The notes: a model not told the origin generated them from the letters alone. DNA of 33,234 bases from Azospirillum humicireducens (GCF_001639105.2 NZ_CP028906.1:142848-176081); one strand, 5' to 3'; positions 1-8,123 are shown, numbered from the stretch's first letter. Program-made: numbers and translations.

Positions 1-117
1 CGGGCATCACCCGAATATCCTCCCGAGATCCGCGGCCCCGCGGTTCGGATGACCTTCGAACATGAAGGCGAGCATGCCTCGCAGCATGCGGCCTATGCGG
101 CGGATTTGGCCCCCTGA
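1..117 (+). pseudogene. Decayed N-terminal fragment of an IS3-family transposase OrfA
   Basis: The frame starting at base 1 is open to a TGA at 115-117 and reads RASPEYPPEIRGPAVRMTFE followed by HEGEHASQHAA. This resembles, from memory, the start of IS3-family OrfA proteins (SPEYSPEIRERAVRMVFEHQGEHASQWAA, written here only as a family pattern). The similarity stops where the helix-turn-helix should continue, and the frame ends a few codons later at AADLAP. The initiator codon would lie just outside the window. No terminal inverted repeat, OrfB or target duplication is visible. I read it as an insertion-sequence relic next to the copper locus; the alternative is a chance match in a short open frame. 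Confidence 0.6.
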
Positions 118-227
118 AAGCTCCGCCCCGTTCCCGGACGGAGTTCCGGCTTGCCCGGATTCATGTTCCGTGCAATGACTCGACAGTCTCGTCCAAGAAC
201 ACCGCGCACCAGGAGCTAACGGGTTCC

Positions 228-644
228 GTGCCTCGTCCACGCCCCCTCATCGACCGCATCCGCCGGGTCGGCCTTCTGGCCGGCGCGCTGGCGTTTGTGC
301 TCCAGATGATGGTGTGGAGCATGGCGATGCCGGCGATGGCGATGGGTGGAGCCCCGGCGGGTGCCGAAGCCGTCACCATCTGTTCCGTGGACGGCTTCAA
401 GACGGTGTTCATCGGTTCCGACGGCCAGCCGGTCGCCCCCGAAGACGGCTCCGGCGGTGCCGCGAAGGATCACTGCCCGCTCTGTCCGACCGTCACCGGT
501 GCCGGGCTCCCGCCGCAGGTGCAGACGGCCGTTCCCGCCGAGAGCATGGCGATGGCCGATGCTCGGACCCTGCCCGGCGAGGTGATCGCGGCCGGCTGGT
601 TCCTGTCCAGTCTCCAGGCCCGCGCGCCGCCTGCCGCCGGCTGA
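228..644 (+). CDS. DUF2946 family protein 1, candidate copper-sensing upstream ORF (CruR-like)
   Basis: This 138-residue protein has a hydrophobic N-terminal segment at about residues 14-40 (signal or anchor), an ICSVDGFKTV block at 51-60, a CPLC motif at 83-86 and the C-terminal block SLQARAPP, with RAPP at 132-135. These are the hallmarks of DUF2946. The start is a GTG with AGGAG 12 bases upstream. In Bordetella pertussis the DUF2946 protein CruR acts as a regulatory nascent peptide: CXXC senses copper, RAPP arrests the ribosome, and Rho terminates transcription downstream when copper relieves the arrest. The next gene in the same direction is a second DUF2946 gene after 281 bases, then the cyd operon. 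The 281-base gap shows no gene. The regulatory role is inferred from family and position; family membership itself is clear. Confidence 0.85.
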   Translation: MPRPRPLIDRIRRVGLLAGALAFVLQMMVWSMAMPAMAMGGAPAGAEAVTICSVDGFKTVFIGSDGQPVAPEDGSGGAAKDHCPLCPTVTGAGLPPQVQTAVPAESMAMADARTLPGEVIAAGWFLSSLQARAPPAAG

Positions 645-925
645 GCCGGCGCTCCATTCCCTTTCCGTCCGCACTCCGAACGGCGCGTCCATTGCGTGGC
701 CTCCCGATGCCGCGCTCCATGGACATGCCTGGAGTCCTCGCGTGACGGACAGAATGCCCCGGCATCTCTCCCGCGGTCGCCTGCGGCCCGTCCGAGCAAA
801 CCAAGCCTCCTCCGTGCCGGGGATCCGCAACCTTGCGGGCTCAATACAAACGGAAAGGATGGCGTGGCCGCCACCTCCCGCTCGCTGAACCCGTTCGCGC
901 GGCCATTGCCGCGAAGCCATCCGCC

Positions 926-1462
926 ATGACCGACGCCCTGCCATTGTCAGACCGACCGCCGCGCGCCGCCACCGGCCGCGCCGCATCAGGCTGTCCACGG
1001 CAGGCATCGCCGGCTTCGAGCCTCTTCACACGGCTGCGCATCGGCGCCCTGGCCTGTCTGGCCCTGCTGACCCTGCAAATCCTGGCCGCCGGCCTGCCGC
1101 AGCCGCCTGCGGGTTCCGCCCCGCTTTTCGCACAGGAACTGCTCGGCGACCGCATCGTCATCTGCACTTCCGCCGGTCTCGTCGTCATCGACCGGCAGAC
1201 CGGCGAACGGATCGCCACCGAAACCGCGCCAAGCCAACGCACCGATGGGGCTCCCGTCGATGGCGCGCATGACGGCGCCTTCTGCCTGTTCTGCCTGCCG
1301 CTGCTGCACGGCGACAGCCAGACTCCGCCCTCCGTCGAATGCCCGGCGCCGCCGTCGCCCCCCGTCCTCTGGCGCCCCATTCCCGCGTCCTCCGACCCGC
1401 TCATAGGCCGGCCTTCGGGCAGCGCCTGGCCGCGCGGACCGCCGCCGACGCCGACGATCTGA
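926..1462 (+). CDS. DUF2946-like protein 2, divergent, directly upstream of the cyd genes
   Basis: The protein has 178 residues from the ATG at 926. The frame stays open upstream to a TTG at 833, but the ATG is the likelier start. A hydrophobic segment spans residues 36-58. The family block is present as RIVICTSAGLVVID (about 76-89), the cysteine pair as CLFC (120-123), and the C-terminus as AWPRGPPPTPTI, with RGPPP at 170-174 where the other copies have RAPP. Residues 1-30 and the Pro-rich stretch 134-165 are longer than in the other copies. It ends 72 bases before cydP. I infer a diverged member of the same copper-responsive leader family, duplicated from its neighbour at 228-644. Both signature motifs are altered, so copper sensing or arrest may be changed or lost. 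The ORF and its family resemblance are visible; function is inferred. Confidence 0.65.
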   Translation: MTDALPLSDRPPRAATGRAASGCPRQASPASSLFTRLRIGALACLALLTLQILAAGLPQPPAGSAPLFAQELLGDRIVICTSAGLVVIDRQTGERIATETAPSQRTDGAPVDGAHDGAFCLFCLPLLHGDSQTPPSVECPAPPSPPVLWRPIPASSDPLIGRPSGSAWPRGPPPTPTI

Positions 1463-1534
1463 CCGAGCCGCCATCCATACAGCCGCGCCGGCCCAACGGG
1501 CCGAACGCCCTCCCCTTGTCCGAAAGGACCCGAC

Positions 1535-1768
1535 ATGAGCATGCGAGTCGACGGCGGAGCATCCGCTCCACCCTCCGATCCCTGCCGCCCGGCGGCCCGG
1601 TCACGCTTCCTCCCCTCCCCGCTCTCCCGCGCCATCACCGCGACCTTGCTGGTCAAGCTGTGCGTGGTCGTGGCGATGCGGATGTTCCTGTTCGACGGCG
1701 CGCACCGCCCGGTCGTCGATGCGTCCGCCATGGACCGTCATCTGACACAGTCGGCGCCGCCGCGTTGA
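1535..1768 (+). CDS. cydP: CydP-type small putative subunit of cytochrome bd oxidase
   Basis: This 77-residue protein has a Pro/Arg-rich N-terminus, one membrane segment at about residues 34-52 (AITATLLVKLCVVVAMRMF) and a short polar tail. The pattern of a basic stretch, an LLxKL-containing helix, FLF and then HRP matches the small putative cytochrome oxidase subunit CydP, often encoded beside bd oxidases. AAAGGA lies 6 bases before the ATG and supports this start. It is followed after 17 bases by cydA, so it is the first structural gene of the oxidase operon. A role in assembly or stability of the bd complex is the family-level expectation. Sequence conservation is low in such small proteins, so the assignment rests on helix pattern plus position. 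Confidence 0.7.
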   Translation: MSMRVDGGASAPPSDPCRPAARSRFLPSPLSRAITATLLVKLCVVVAMRMFLFDGAHRPVVDASAMDRHLTQSAPPR

Positions 1769-1785
1769 GGATTCGAAGACCCACG

Positions 1786-3345
1786 ATGTTCGATCTCGAT
1801 CCGATGAGCCTGTCACGCCTGCAATTCGGCATGACGGCGCTCTACCATTTCCTGTTCGTGCCCCTGACGCTGGGGCTGTCCTTCCTGCTGGCCATCATGG
1901 AAAGCGTCCATGTCATGACCGGCCGGCCGATCTGGCGCGACATGACCCAGTTCTGGGGCAAGCTGTTCGGCATCAACTTCGCCATGGGGGTGGCCACCGG
2001 CATCACCATGGAGTTCCAGTTCGGCACCAACTGGGCTTATTACAGCCATTATGTCGGCGACATCTTCGGCGCCCCGCTGGCCATCGAAGGGCTGATGGCC
2101 TTCTTCCTGGAATCCAGCTTCGTCGGGCTGTTCTTCTTCGGCTGGAACCGGCTGTCGAAGCTCGGCCATCTGACGGTGACCTGGCTGGTCGCCATCGGCT
2201 CCAACCTGTCGGCGTTGTGGATCCTGATCGCCAACGGCTGGATGCAGAATCCGGTCGGCGCGGAGTTCAATCCCGACACCATGCGGATGGAACTGGCCTC
2301 CTTCTGGGACCTGATGTTCAACCCGGTGGCGCAGGCGAAATTCGTCCACACCGTCAGCGCCGGCTACGTCACCGGCTCCATCTTCGTGCTGTCGGTCAGC
2401 GCCTGGTATCTTCTGAAGGGCCGTCATCGCGCCTTCGCCACCCGCTCGATGATCGTCGCCTCGGCCTTCGGGCTGGCCGCCGCCCTGTCGGCCGCGGTTC
2501 TGGGAGACGAGAGCGGCTACACCGTCAGCGAGCACCAGAAGGTCAAGCTGGCCGCCATCGAGGCAATGTGGGAGACCGAACCCGCCCCGGCCGGCTTCAC
2601 CCTGTTCGCCATTCCCGACCAGCAGGCGCGGGAGAACCACGCGGCGGTGACCGTCCCCTGGGCGCTGGGGCTGATCGCCACCCGCTCGGCCGACACGGTG
2701 CTGCCGGGCATCGACGATCTGGTCCGGCGGGCGGAGGCCCGCATCCGCAACGGCCTGATCGCTTACGACGCGCTGGAGCGGCTGCGCGCCAACCGCGGCG
2801 ACGCCGAGGCCCGCGCCACGCTGGCGGCGCATTCCGGCGACCTGGGACACGCCCTGCTGCTGAAACGCTATGTGGCCGACCCGCGGACGGCGGACGACGC
2901 CACCATCGCGCGGGCCGCCAACGACGTGATCCCCGCCGTCCCGCCGCTGTTCTGGAGCTTCCGCCTGATGGTTGGACTCGGCTTCTTCTTCATCGGCCTG
3001 TTCGCCGTCGCCTTCTGGCGGTCCTGCCACCGCGACTTCGAGCATCCGCTGTTCCTGAGGATCTGCGTCTGGTCGCTGCCGCTGCCCTGGCTGGCGGCGG
3101 AGCTGGGCTGGGTGGTCGCCGAATATGGCCGCCAGCCCTGGGCCATCGACGGCGTGCTGCCGACCTTCCTCGCCTCCTCGGCGCTGTCGGCCGGACAGGT
3201 GCTGTTCTCGCTGACCGGCTTCGTCCTGTTCTACACGTCGCTGCTGATCGTCGACGTGATCCTGATGCGCAAATACATCCGCATCGGCCCGGCGGACGCC
3301 CTGCGGCCTCCCTCCGCCGCCGCGCGGCCCGTCCCCGCCACCTGA
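1786..3345 (+). CDS. cydA: Cytochrome bd quinol oxidase subunit I
   Basis: CydA carries the haems of the bd oxidase, oxidises ubiquinol at the periplasmic face and reduces O2 to water without copper. From the ATG at 1786 it has 519 residues, close to the usual length. The start MFDLDPMSLSRLQFGMTALY is typical, whereas the in-frame sequence upstream is not. Visible haem-site residues are His21, His188 (AKFVHTVSAGYV), Glu101 and Glu109 (EGLMAFFLESSF), and the GRQPW signature lies in EYGRQPWAIDG near residue 446. The periplasmic Q loop is long and contains the region around residues 260-390. The gene sits 17 bases after cydP and 10 before cydB, within one transcription unit headed by two DUF2946 genes. 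No cydDC genes are in the window. Confidence 0.97.
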   Translation: MFDLDPMSLSRLQFGMTALYHFLFVPLTLGLSFLLAIMESVHVMTGRPIWRDMTQFWGKLFGINFAMGVATGITMEFQFGTNWAYYSHYVGDIFGAPLAIEGLMAFFLESSFVGLFFFGWNRLSKLGHLTVTWLVAIGSNLSALWILIANGWMQNPVGAEFNPDTMRMELASFWDLMFNPVAQAKFVHTVSAGYVTGSIFVLSVSAWYLLKGRHRAFATRSMIVASAFGLAAALSAAVLGDESGYTVSEHQKVKLAAIEAMWETEPAPAGFTLFAIPDQQARENHAAVTVPWALGLIATRSADTVLPGIDDLVRRAEARIRNGLIAYDALERLRANRGDAEARATLAAHSGDLGHALLLKRYVADPRTADDATIARAANDVIPAVPPLFWSFRLMVGLGFFFIGLFAVAFWRSCHRDFEHPLFLRICVWSLPLPWLAAELGWVVAEYGRQPWAIDGVLPTFLASSALSAGQVLFSLTGFVLFYTSLLIVDVILMRKYIRIGPADALRPPSAAARPVPAT

Positions 3346-3355
3346 GGATCCGACC

Positions 3356-4507
3356 ATGGAAACCCTGATCGATTACGAGCATCTCCGACTGATCTGGTGG
3401 CTGTTCCTGGGCGTCCTGCTGATCGGCTTCGCCGTGATGGATGGCTTCGACCTCGGGGTTGCCGCCCTGCTGCCGCTGGTCGCCCGCACCGACCTGGAGC
3501 GGCGCGTCGCCATCAACAGCATCGGCCCGGTGTGGGACGGCAATCAGGTCTGGCTGATCCTGGGAGCCGGCGCCATCTTCGCCGCCTGGCCGGCGATCTA
3601 TGCAGCCGCCTTCTCCGGCTTCTACATCGCGCTGTTCCTGGTGCTGGTCACGCTGATCCTGCGCCCGGTCGGGTTCGAGTTCCGCAACAAGTTCGCCGAC
3701 ACCCGCTGGCGCGGCTTCTGGGACGCCGCCCTGGTGGCGGGCGGGGTGGTGCCGTCTCTGGTGTTCGGCGTCGCCTTCGGCAACCTGCTGCAAGGCGTGC
3801 CCTTCCGCATCGACGACGACCTGCGCGTGTTCTACGAGGGCGGCGGGCTGCTGGAGCTGCTCAACCCCTTCGGCCTGCTGGCCGGGCTGCTGTCGCTCGC
3901 CATGCTGACCACCCATGGCGCCGTCTATCTCGCCCTCAAGACCGATGGCGCGGTCAGGCAACGCGCCGCCGCCTATGTCCGCGCCGGGGCGCCGGTCACC
4001 ATCCTGCTGTTCCTGCTCGCCGGTCTGTGGGTGGCGCTTGGGCTGCCGGGCTACGCCCTGGTCGGGACCGTGGTGACCGATGGGCCGTCCAACCCGCTGT
4101 TCAAGCAGGTGGAGCTGCGGCCGGGCGGCTGGCTCGCCAACTATGCGTCCCATCCCTGGATGGTCGCGGCGCCGGTCCTGGGCGTGCTCGGCCCGGCGGG
4201 CGCCTTCATCGCCACCCTGAAGGACAGGCCGGGCATCGCCTTCATCGCCAGCGCCACCGGCATCGCCGGCATCGTCGCCACGGCGGGGGTCAGCATGTTC
4301 CCGATGCTGATGCCGTCCAGCCTCGTCCCGTCGGCCAGCCTGACGGTGTGGGACGCTTCCTCCAGCCACCGCACGCTGCTGGTGATGCTGGTGGCGACGC
4401 TGATCTTCCTGCCGCTGATCCTGGCCTACACCGGCCTGATCTTCCGCGTCCTGCGCGGACGGGTCGGGCCGGCGGATATCCAGCGCAACCCCTCCAGCCT
4501 CTATTGA
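3356..4507 (+). CDS. cydB: Cytochrome bd quinol oxidase subunit II
   Basis: CydB is the second integral subunit of the bd oxidase and pairs with CydA in the inner membrane. The 383-residue length is normal. The N-terminal signature GFAVMDGFDLG (24-34) is followed by about eight hydrophobic helices, with the conserved blocks IGPVWDGNQVWLI and RPVGFEFRNKF. The start lies 10 bases after the cydA stop, with GAGGA in front. It is co-transcribed with cydP, cydA and cydX. No truncation or unusual feature is seen. Confidence 0.97.
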   Translation: METLIDYEHLRLIWWLFLGVLLIGFAVMDGFDLGVAALLPLVARTDLERRVAINSIGPVWDGNQVWLILGAGAIFAAWPAIYAAAFSGFYIALFLVLVTLILRPVGFEFRNKFADTRWRGFWDAALVAGGVVPSLVFGVAFGNLLQGVPFRIDDDLRVFYEGGGLLELLNPFGLLAGLLSLAMLTTHGAVYLALKTDGAVRQRAAAYVRAGAPVTILLFLLAGLWVALGLPGYALVGTVVTDGPSNPLFKQVELRPGGWLANYASHPWMVAAPVLGVLGPAGAFIATLKDRPGIAFIASATGIAGIVATAGVSMFPMLMPSSLVPSASLTVWDASSSHRTLLVMLVATLIFLPLILAYTGLIFRVLRGRVGPADIQRNPSSLY

Positions 4508-4532
4508 ACCCCAACACAGGAGAACAGCGGCC

Positions 4533-4640
4533 ATGTGGTATTTCGCCTGGATCCTCGGCGTCGGCTTCGCCTGTGCCTGTGGCATCCTGAACGCCGTCTG
4601 GCACGAACATCACCTGCCGGCCACCGACAGGGTGGACTGA
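4533..4640 (+). CDS. cydX: CydX small subunit of cytochrome bd oxidase
   Basis: This gene of 35 codons follows cydB by 25 bases. The product begins MWYFAWILGVGFACACGILN and continues with AVWHEHHLPATDRVD, the classic CydX/YbgT pattern of one transmembrane helix followed by a short acidic or His-containing tail. CydX is needed for stability and activity of the bd complex. AGGAGA lies 10 bases before the ATG. It is easily missed by gene finders because of its length. The family pattern and operon position make the call firm. Confidence 0.93.
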   Translation: MWYFAWILGVGFACACGILNAVWHEHHLPATDRVD

Positions 4641-4746
4641 GCATCCGCCGGCCGCCGAGCCGATGAACCGTTCCGCGGCCGGCACCGTCGAGCCGGCCGC
4701 GCAGACACCGGCATTTCCTCCACATTTCCAATCGGATCGTTTCAAA

Positions 4747-6906
4747 ATGCAGTGCGATCAGTCCGCTGTTATTCCCTTGCGCCGTGCCATGCTTGCCGGT
4801 GCCTCCATGGCGACCCTGCTGGTCGTCGCCGCTGCGCAGGCGGCCGAACCCCCGGTATCCTTGCCGGAAATCTCCGTCACCGGCGAAGCGCTCAACGCCG
4901 AGACCGAAGGCACCGGATCCTACACCAGCCCGGCGGCGACCCTGTTCGGCAAGCTGCCCGCACCGGTCAAGGAGATCCCCGGCTCCGTCTCGGTCATCAC
5001 CCGGCAGGTGATGGACGATTGGAACATGATCACGCTCCAGGACGCCCTGTCCCAGGCCACCGGCGTCACCGCGATTCCGAACGACGGCACCCAGGCCCAG
5101 TACAACAGCCGGTCCTACGGCATGAACGTCATGTTCAACGGCATCCCGTCCTACAACGCGCTCAGCGGGTCGCAGCAGTTCGATCTGTCGGTCTATGACC
5201 GCATCGAGATCCTGCGCGGCACCGCCGGCATGCTGACCGGAACCGACCCCAACCCCGGCGGCACCGTCAACCTCGTCGCCAAACGGGCGCGCAAGACCTT
5301 CGGCGCCAGCGCCACCGCCTCCTACGGCTCCTGGGCCAACACGCGCGGCGTCGCCGACGTGACCGGCCCGCTCAACGCCGACGGATCGCTGCGCGGCCGT
5401 GCCGTGGTGTCCAGCCAGCACAACAATTACTTCTACGACCATGCCAGCGGCGACCGGAAACTGGCCTACGGCACGCTGGAGTACGACGTCACGCCGGACA
5501 CCACCCTGTCGGTCACCGCCATCGTCCAGCGGGACCGGGCCTCGCCCTTCTACGGCATCCCCGTCTACAGCACTCTGGCCATCCCGAACACGCCGCGCTC
5601 CTTCAACCCGGTGGCTCCCTGGGCCAAGAACCATACCGACAGCTACGAGCAGGACATCGGCCTGGAACACCGGTTCGACAATGGCTGGGTCGCCAAGGCG
5701 CAGGCGCGCTGGTGGGAGCGCAAATTCCGTTTCAACGACGGCTATGCATCCTCTTCCATCAACCCGGCGACCGACACGGTCAGCTATTCGAAACGGGACA
5801 GCACCTACAACTACGTCCGCCAGAACCTGGACATGTATGTCGGCGGCCCCTTCACCCTGTTCGGCCTGACCCACAATGCGGTGGTCGGCTACAACCGCGA
5901 GCGGTACCTGTCCAACAATGCCGGCGGCACCGCTCCGGTGCTGACCAACATTCCGCTGTTCGGGATCGAAAACTCCAGGGCCTGGGAGGAGCCGGCCATC
6001 GCCGCGACCAGCGGCGGCAAGAGCGAGACCTTCCAGGAGGGCGGCTATGGCCAGCTGCGGCTGAAGATCGCCGAACCGCTGACGCTGGTCGGCGGCGGAC
6101 GCCTTGCCTATTTCACCACCAAGAGCCGCAGCATTCCGCCCTCGCGCCCCACCGGCTGGGTCCAGGGCGCCCGCCGCGACGGCGAATTCGTGCCGTATGG
6201 CGGCGTCATCGTCGATGCGACCAGGGAGGTCGCGCTCTATGCCAGCGTTGCGCAGATCTTCATCCCGCAGACCACCACCGATCATACCGGCCGGACGCTG
6301 GATCCGCGCTACGGCACCCAGTACGAGACCGGGGTGAAGGGGGCCTTCCTCGATGGGCGGCTCAACGCCTCGCTCGCCGTCTTCCAGATCGAGGACACCA
6401 ACCGCGCCTATGCCGACGCGGCGCACCCCGGCTATTATCTGCAGATGGGCGAGGTGCGGTCGCGCGGCGTCGATGCGGAGGTGACGGGAAGCCCGCTGCC
6501 CGGCGTCGAACTGACCGCCGGCTACAGCTACCTGTTCAACACCTATGTGAAGGACGCGACCAGCCAGGGCATGAATTTCAGCAACTGGTTCCCCAAGCAC
6601 AGCGTCAAGCTGCTGGCCATGCACCGCATCCAGGACGGGCCGCTGGAGGGCTTCAACTATGGTGCCGGCGTCACGGCGGTCACCCGGACCGGCGGCAATG
6701 GCAGCAACGCGGCGCTGGTCCAGGATGCCTACGCCGTGGTCAACGCCCAGATCGGCTACGCATTCAGCAAGACCCTGTCGGTTTCGCTGACCGGCAACAA
6801 CCTGTTCGACGAGAAATACTTCGCCGCCCTCGGGCGGTCCACCAACACCTACAACACCTACGGCACGCCGCGAAACGTCATGCTGGCGCTGACCGCCAAA
6901 CTGTGA
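4747..6906 (+). CDS. TonB-dependent siderophore-type outer-membrane receptor
   Basis: The gene encodes an outer-membrane beta-barrel importer of about 719 residues, resembling the FhuE/FpvA group. From the ATG at 4747 there is a signal peptide ending near AQA-AEP, then a plug domain beginning LPEISVTGEAL, with KEIPGSVSVIT, the block YDRIEILRGTAGMLTG and PGGTVNLVAKR. The barrel ends FDEKYFAALG...NVMLALTAKL. There is no N-terminal signalling (STN) domain, so transcriptional signalling through a FecR-type partner is unlikely. No good ribosome site is seen at 4747. Alternative starts are 4663 (no signal peptide at the N-terminus) and 4789. It lies 106 bases after cydX, with no terminator between, and could belong to the cyd transcription unit. 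The substrate is unknown; a ferric siderophore is the default, and a copper chelate is possible from the context. Confidence 0.88.
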   Translation: MQCDQSAVIPLRRAMLAGASMATLLVVAAAQAAEPPVSLPEISVTGEALNAETEGTGSYTSPAATLFGKLPAPVKEIPGSVSVITRQVMDDWNMITLQDALSQATGVTAIPNDGTQAQYNSRSYGMNVMFNGIPSYNALSGSQQFDLSVYDRIEILRGTAGMLTGTDPNPGGTVNLVAKRARKTFGASATASYGSWANTRGVADVTGPLNADGSLRGRAVVSSQHNNYFYDHASGDRKLAYGTLEYDVTPDTTLSVTAIVQRDRASPFYGIPVYSTLAIPNTPRSFNPVAPWAKNHTDSYEQDIGLEHRFDNGWVAKAQARWWERKFRFNDGYASSSINPATDTVSYSKRDSTYNYVRQNLDMYVGGPFTLFGLTHNAVVGYNRERYLSNNAGGTAPVLTNIPLFGIENSRAWEEPAIAATSGGKSETFQEGGYGQLRLKIAEPLTLVGGGRLAYFTTKSRSIPPSRPTGWVQGARRDGEFVPYGGVIVDATREVALYASVAQIFIPQTTTDHTGRTLDPRYGTQYETGVKGAFLDGRLNASLAVFQIEDTNRAYADAAHPGYYLQMGEVRSRGVDAEVTGSPLPGVELTAGYSYLFNTYVKDATSQGMNFSNWFPKHSVKLLAMHRIQDGPLEGFNYGAGVTAVTRTGGNGSNAALVQDAYAVVNAQIGYAFSKTLSVSLTGNNLFDEKYFAALGRSTNTYNTYGTPRNVMLALTAKL

Positions 6907-6916
6907 TGGCCCGAAG

Positions 6917-6950
6917 GCCCGGCCGCCGGAACGGACGGCCGGGCTTTCCT
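6917..6950 (+). terminator. Intrinsic terminator after the TonB receptor
   Basis: GCCCGGCCG (6917-6925) pairs with CGGCCGGGC (6936-6944), giving a 9-base GC stem followed by TTTCCT. It starts 10 bases after the receptor stop and lies between two converging operons. The T tract is only on the + strand side, so it mainly ends the cyd/receptor transcript. Confidence 0.75.
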
Positions 6951-6968
6951 CTCTCCATCACCTGTTCG

Positions 6969-8123
6969 TCACCTCTGCGCCTGCCAGGGATCGGACCAGC
7001 GCGGATCGGTCAGCAGGGTCTCGTCCGTCAGCGCTCCCAGGAAGGCCAGCAGGTCGCGCTTTTCCCCAGGCGTCAGCCCGATCCGGGAAATCAGGCCGCT
7101 CTTGTGCGGGTTGAGGCGGCCGTCGCCCTTCTGCGGTCCCGAGCGCACCGCCCGGCCGCCGTCGGAATAGGCGTCGATCACCGCCACCAGCGTGGCGATG
7201 CTGCCGTCATGCATGTAGGGGCCGGTCACCGCCACGTTGCGCAGGCTGGGCGCACGGAAGGCCCCCATATCCTCCGGCCTGGCGGTGAACTCGAACAGGC
7301 CGCGGTTGGGGAAGGGATAGGCCCCGGCGCCGTCGAGATTGTAGAGGCCGGTGTTGTGGAAGGGCGTCTCCACCTCGCGGCTGCGGGCATGGACGATCTG
7401 ATCGTTGAAATTGAAGCTGCCATGGCAATGGTGGCATTCGGCCCGCTCGCCGAAGAACAGGGCCATGCCCCGCATCTCCGCCTCGCTCAGGCTGGCCCTG
7501 CCCTGAAGATAGCGGTCATAGCGGCTGTCCACCGAGACGATGCCGCGCTGGAAGGCCGCGATGGCCTTGATGACCGTCGCCATGGTCAGCGGCTCCGCCT
7601 CTTCGGGAAAGGACTGGCGGAACAGCGGCGGATAGACGGGGTCGGCGCGCAGCCGCTCCAGGATCTCCGCCCGGTTGGCGTCGGTCACGCCCATCTCGAC
7701 GGGGTCGTCGCCGAACAGCGGCACCTCCATCTGCCGCTCCAGCGACACCAGCGCCGGGTTCGCCCAGGTGTAGGTGGCGTTCCAGGCGCTGTTGGCCAGC
7801 GGCTGGGCGTTCCGGTGGGTCAGCCCGCCGGTCGATCCCGGCGACAGCGCCCGCCCGTCGGTGAAGGCCTTCGCCTGGATGTGGCAGGAGGCGCAGGCGA
7901 TGGTCCCGTTGCCGGACAGGCGGGTGTCGTAGAACAGCCGCCGGCCCAGCTCGACCTTCGCCGCCGACATCGGGTTGTCGGCGGGCACGCGCGGCTCCGG
8001 CACATGGCCGGGCAGCGACCATGTCCAATCCGCCGCCAGGACCGGCGTGCCCGTCCCCAATCCGAGGACGGGCGCGAGCACGGCGACGCCCGCGGCCAGG
8101 AAGCCCCGGAACCGGCCGGTCAT
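6969..8123 (-). CDS. mbnH: MbnH-family di-heme enzyme (MauG/cytochrome c peroxidase superfamily)
   Basis: This 384-residue periplasmic protein has a signal peptide ending near VLA-ADW (about residue 30) and two c-type haem sites: CASCH at 77-81 and CHHCH at 230-234. The GPYMHDGS block near residue 301 is typical of MauG-like enzymes. MbnH proteins use a bis-Fe(IV) state to oxidise a tryptophan of the partner MbnP to kynurenine, which creates a copper site. The upstream gene here is exactly that partner, with a TGA/ATG overlap (bases 8120-8123), so translation is coupled. The operon is receptor, mbnP, mbnH. Ordinary cytochrome c peroxidase is the alternative, but the MbnP partner argues against it. 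No methanobactin biosynthesis genes are nearby. Confidence 0.9.
   Translation of the reverse strand: MTGRFRGFLAAGVAVLAPVLGLGTGTPVLAADWTWSLPGHVPEPRVPADNPMSAAKVELGRRLFYDTRLSGNGTIACASCHIQAKAFTDGRALSPGSTGGLTHRNAQPLANSAWNATYTWANPALVSLERQMEVPLFGDDPVEMGVTDANRAEILERLRADPVYPPLFRQSFPEEAEPLTMATVIKAIAAFQRGIVSVDSRYDRYLQGRASLSEAEMRGMALFFGERAECHHCHGSFNFNDQIVHARSREVETPFHNTGLYNLDGAGAYPFPNRGLFEFTARPEDMGAFRAPSLRNVAVTGPYMHDGSIATLVAVIDAYSDGGRAVRSGPQKGDGRLNPHKSGLISRIGLTPGEKRDLLAFLGALTDETLLTDPRWSDPWQAQR

Noticed and set aside
100..230. A sigma70-like promoter (TTGCCC at 151, AATGAC at 174, 17-base spacing) before DUF2946 gene 1
   Set aside because: Only half of the -10 positions match; too weak to annotate without transcript ends.
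645..1534. An FNR-type site (TTGAT-N4-ATCAA) controlling the cyd genes
   Set aside because: I looked in the leader and gaps and found no acceptable match, although an oxygen-responsive site further upstream cannot be excluded.
1339..1785. Extended N-terminus for CydA from 1339
   Set aside because: The family start MFDLDPMSLSRLQFG is at 1786; the extension overlaps cydP and the second DUF2946 gene in another frame.
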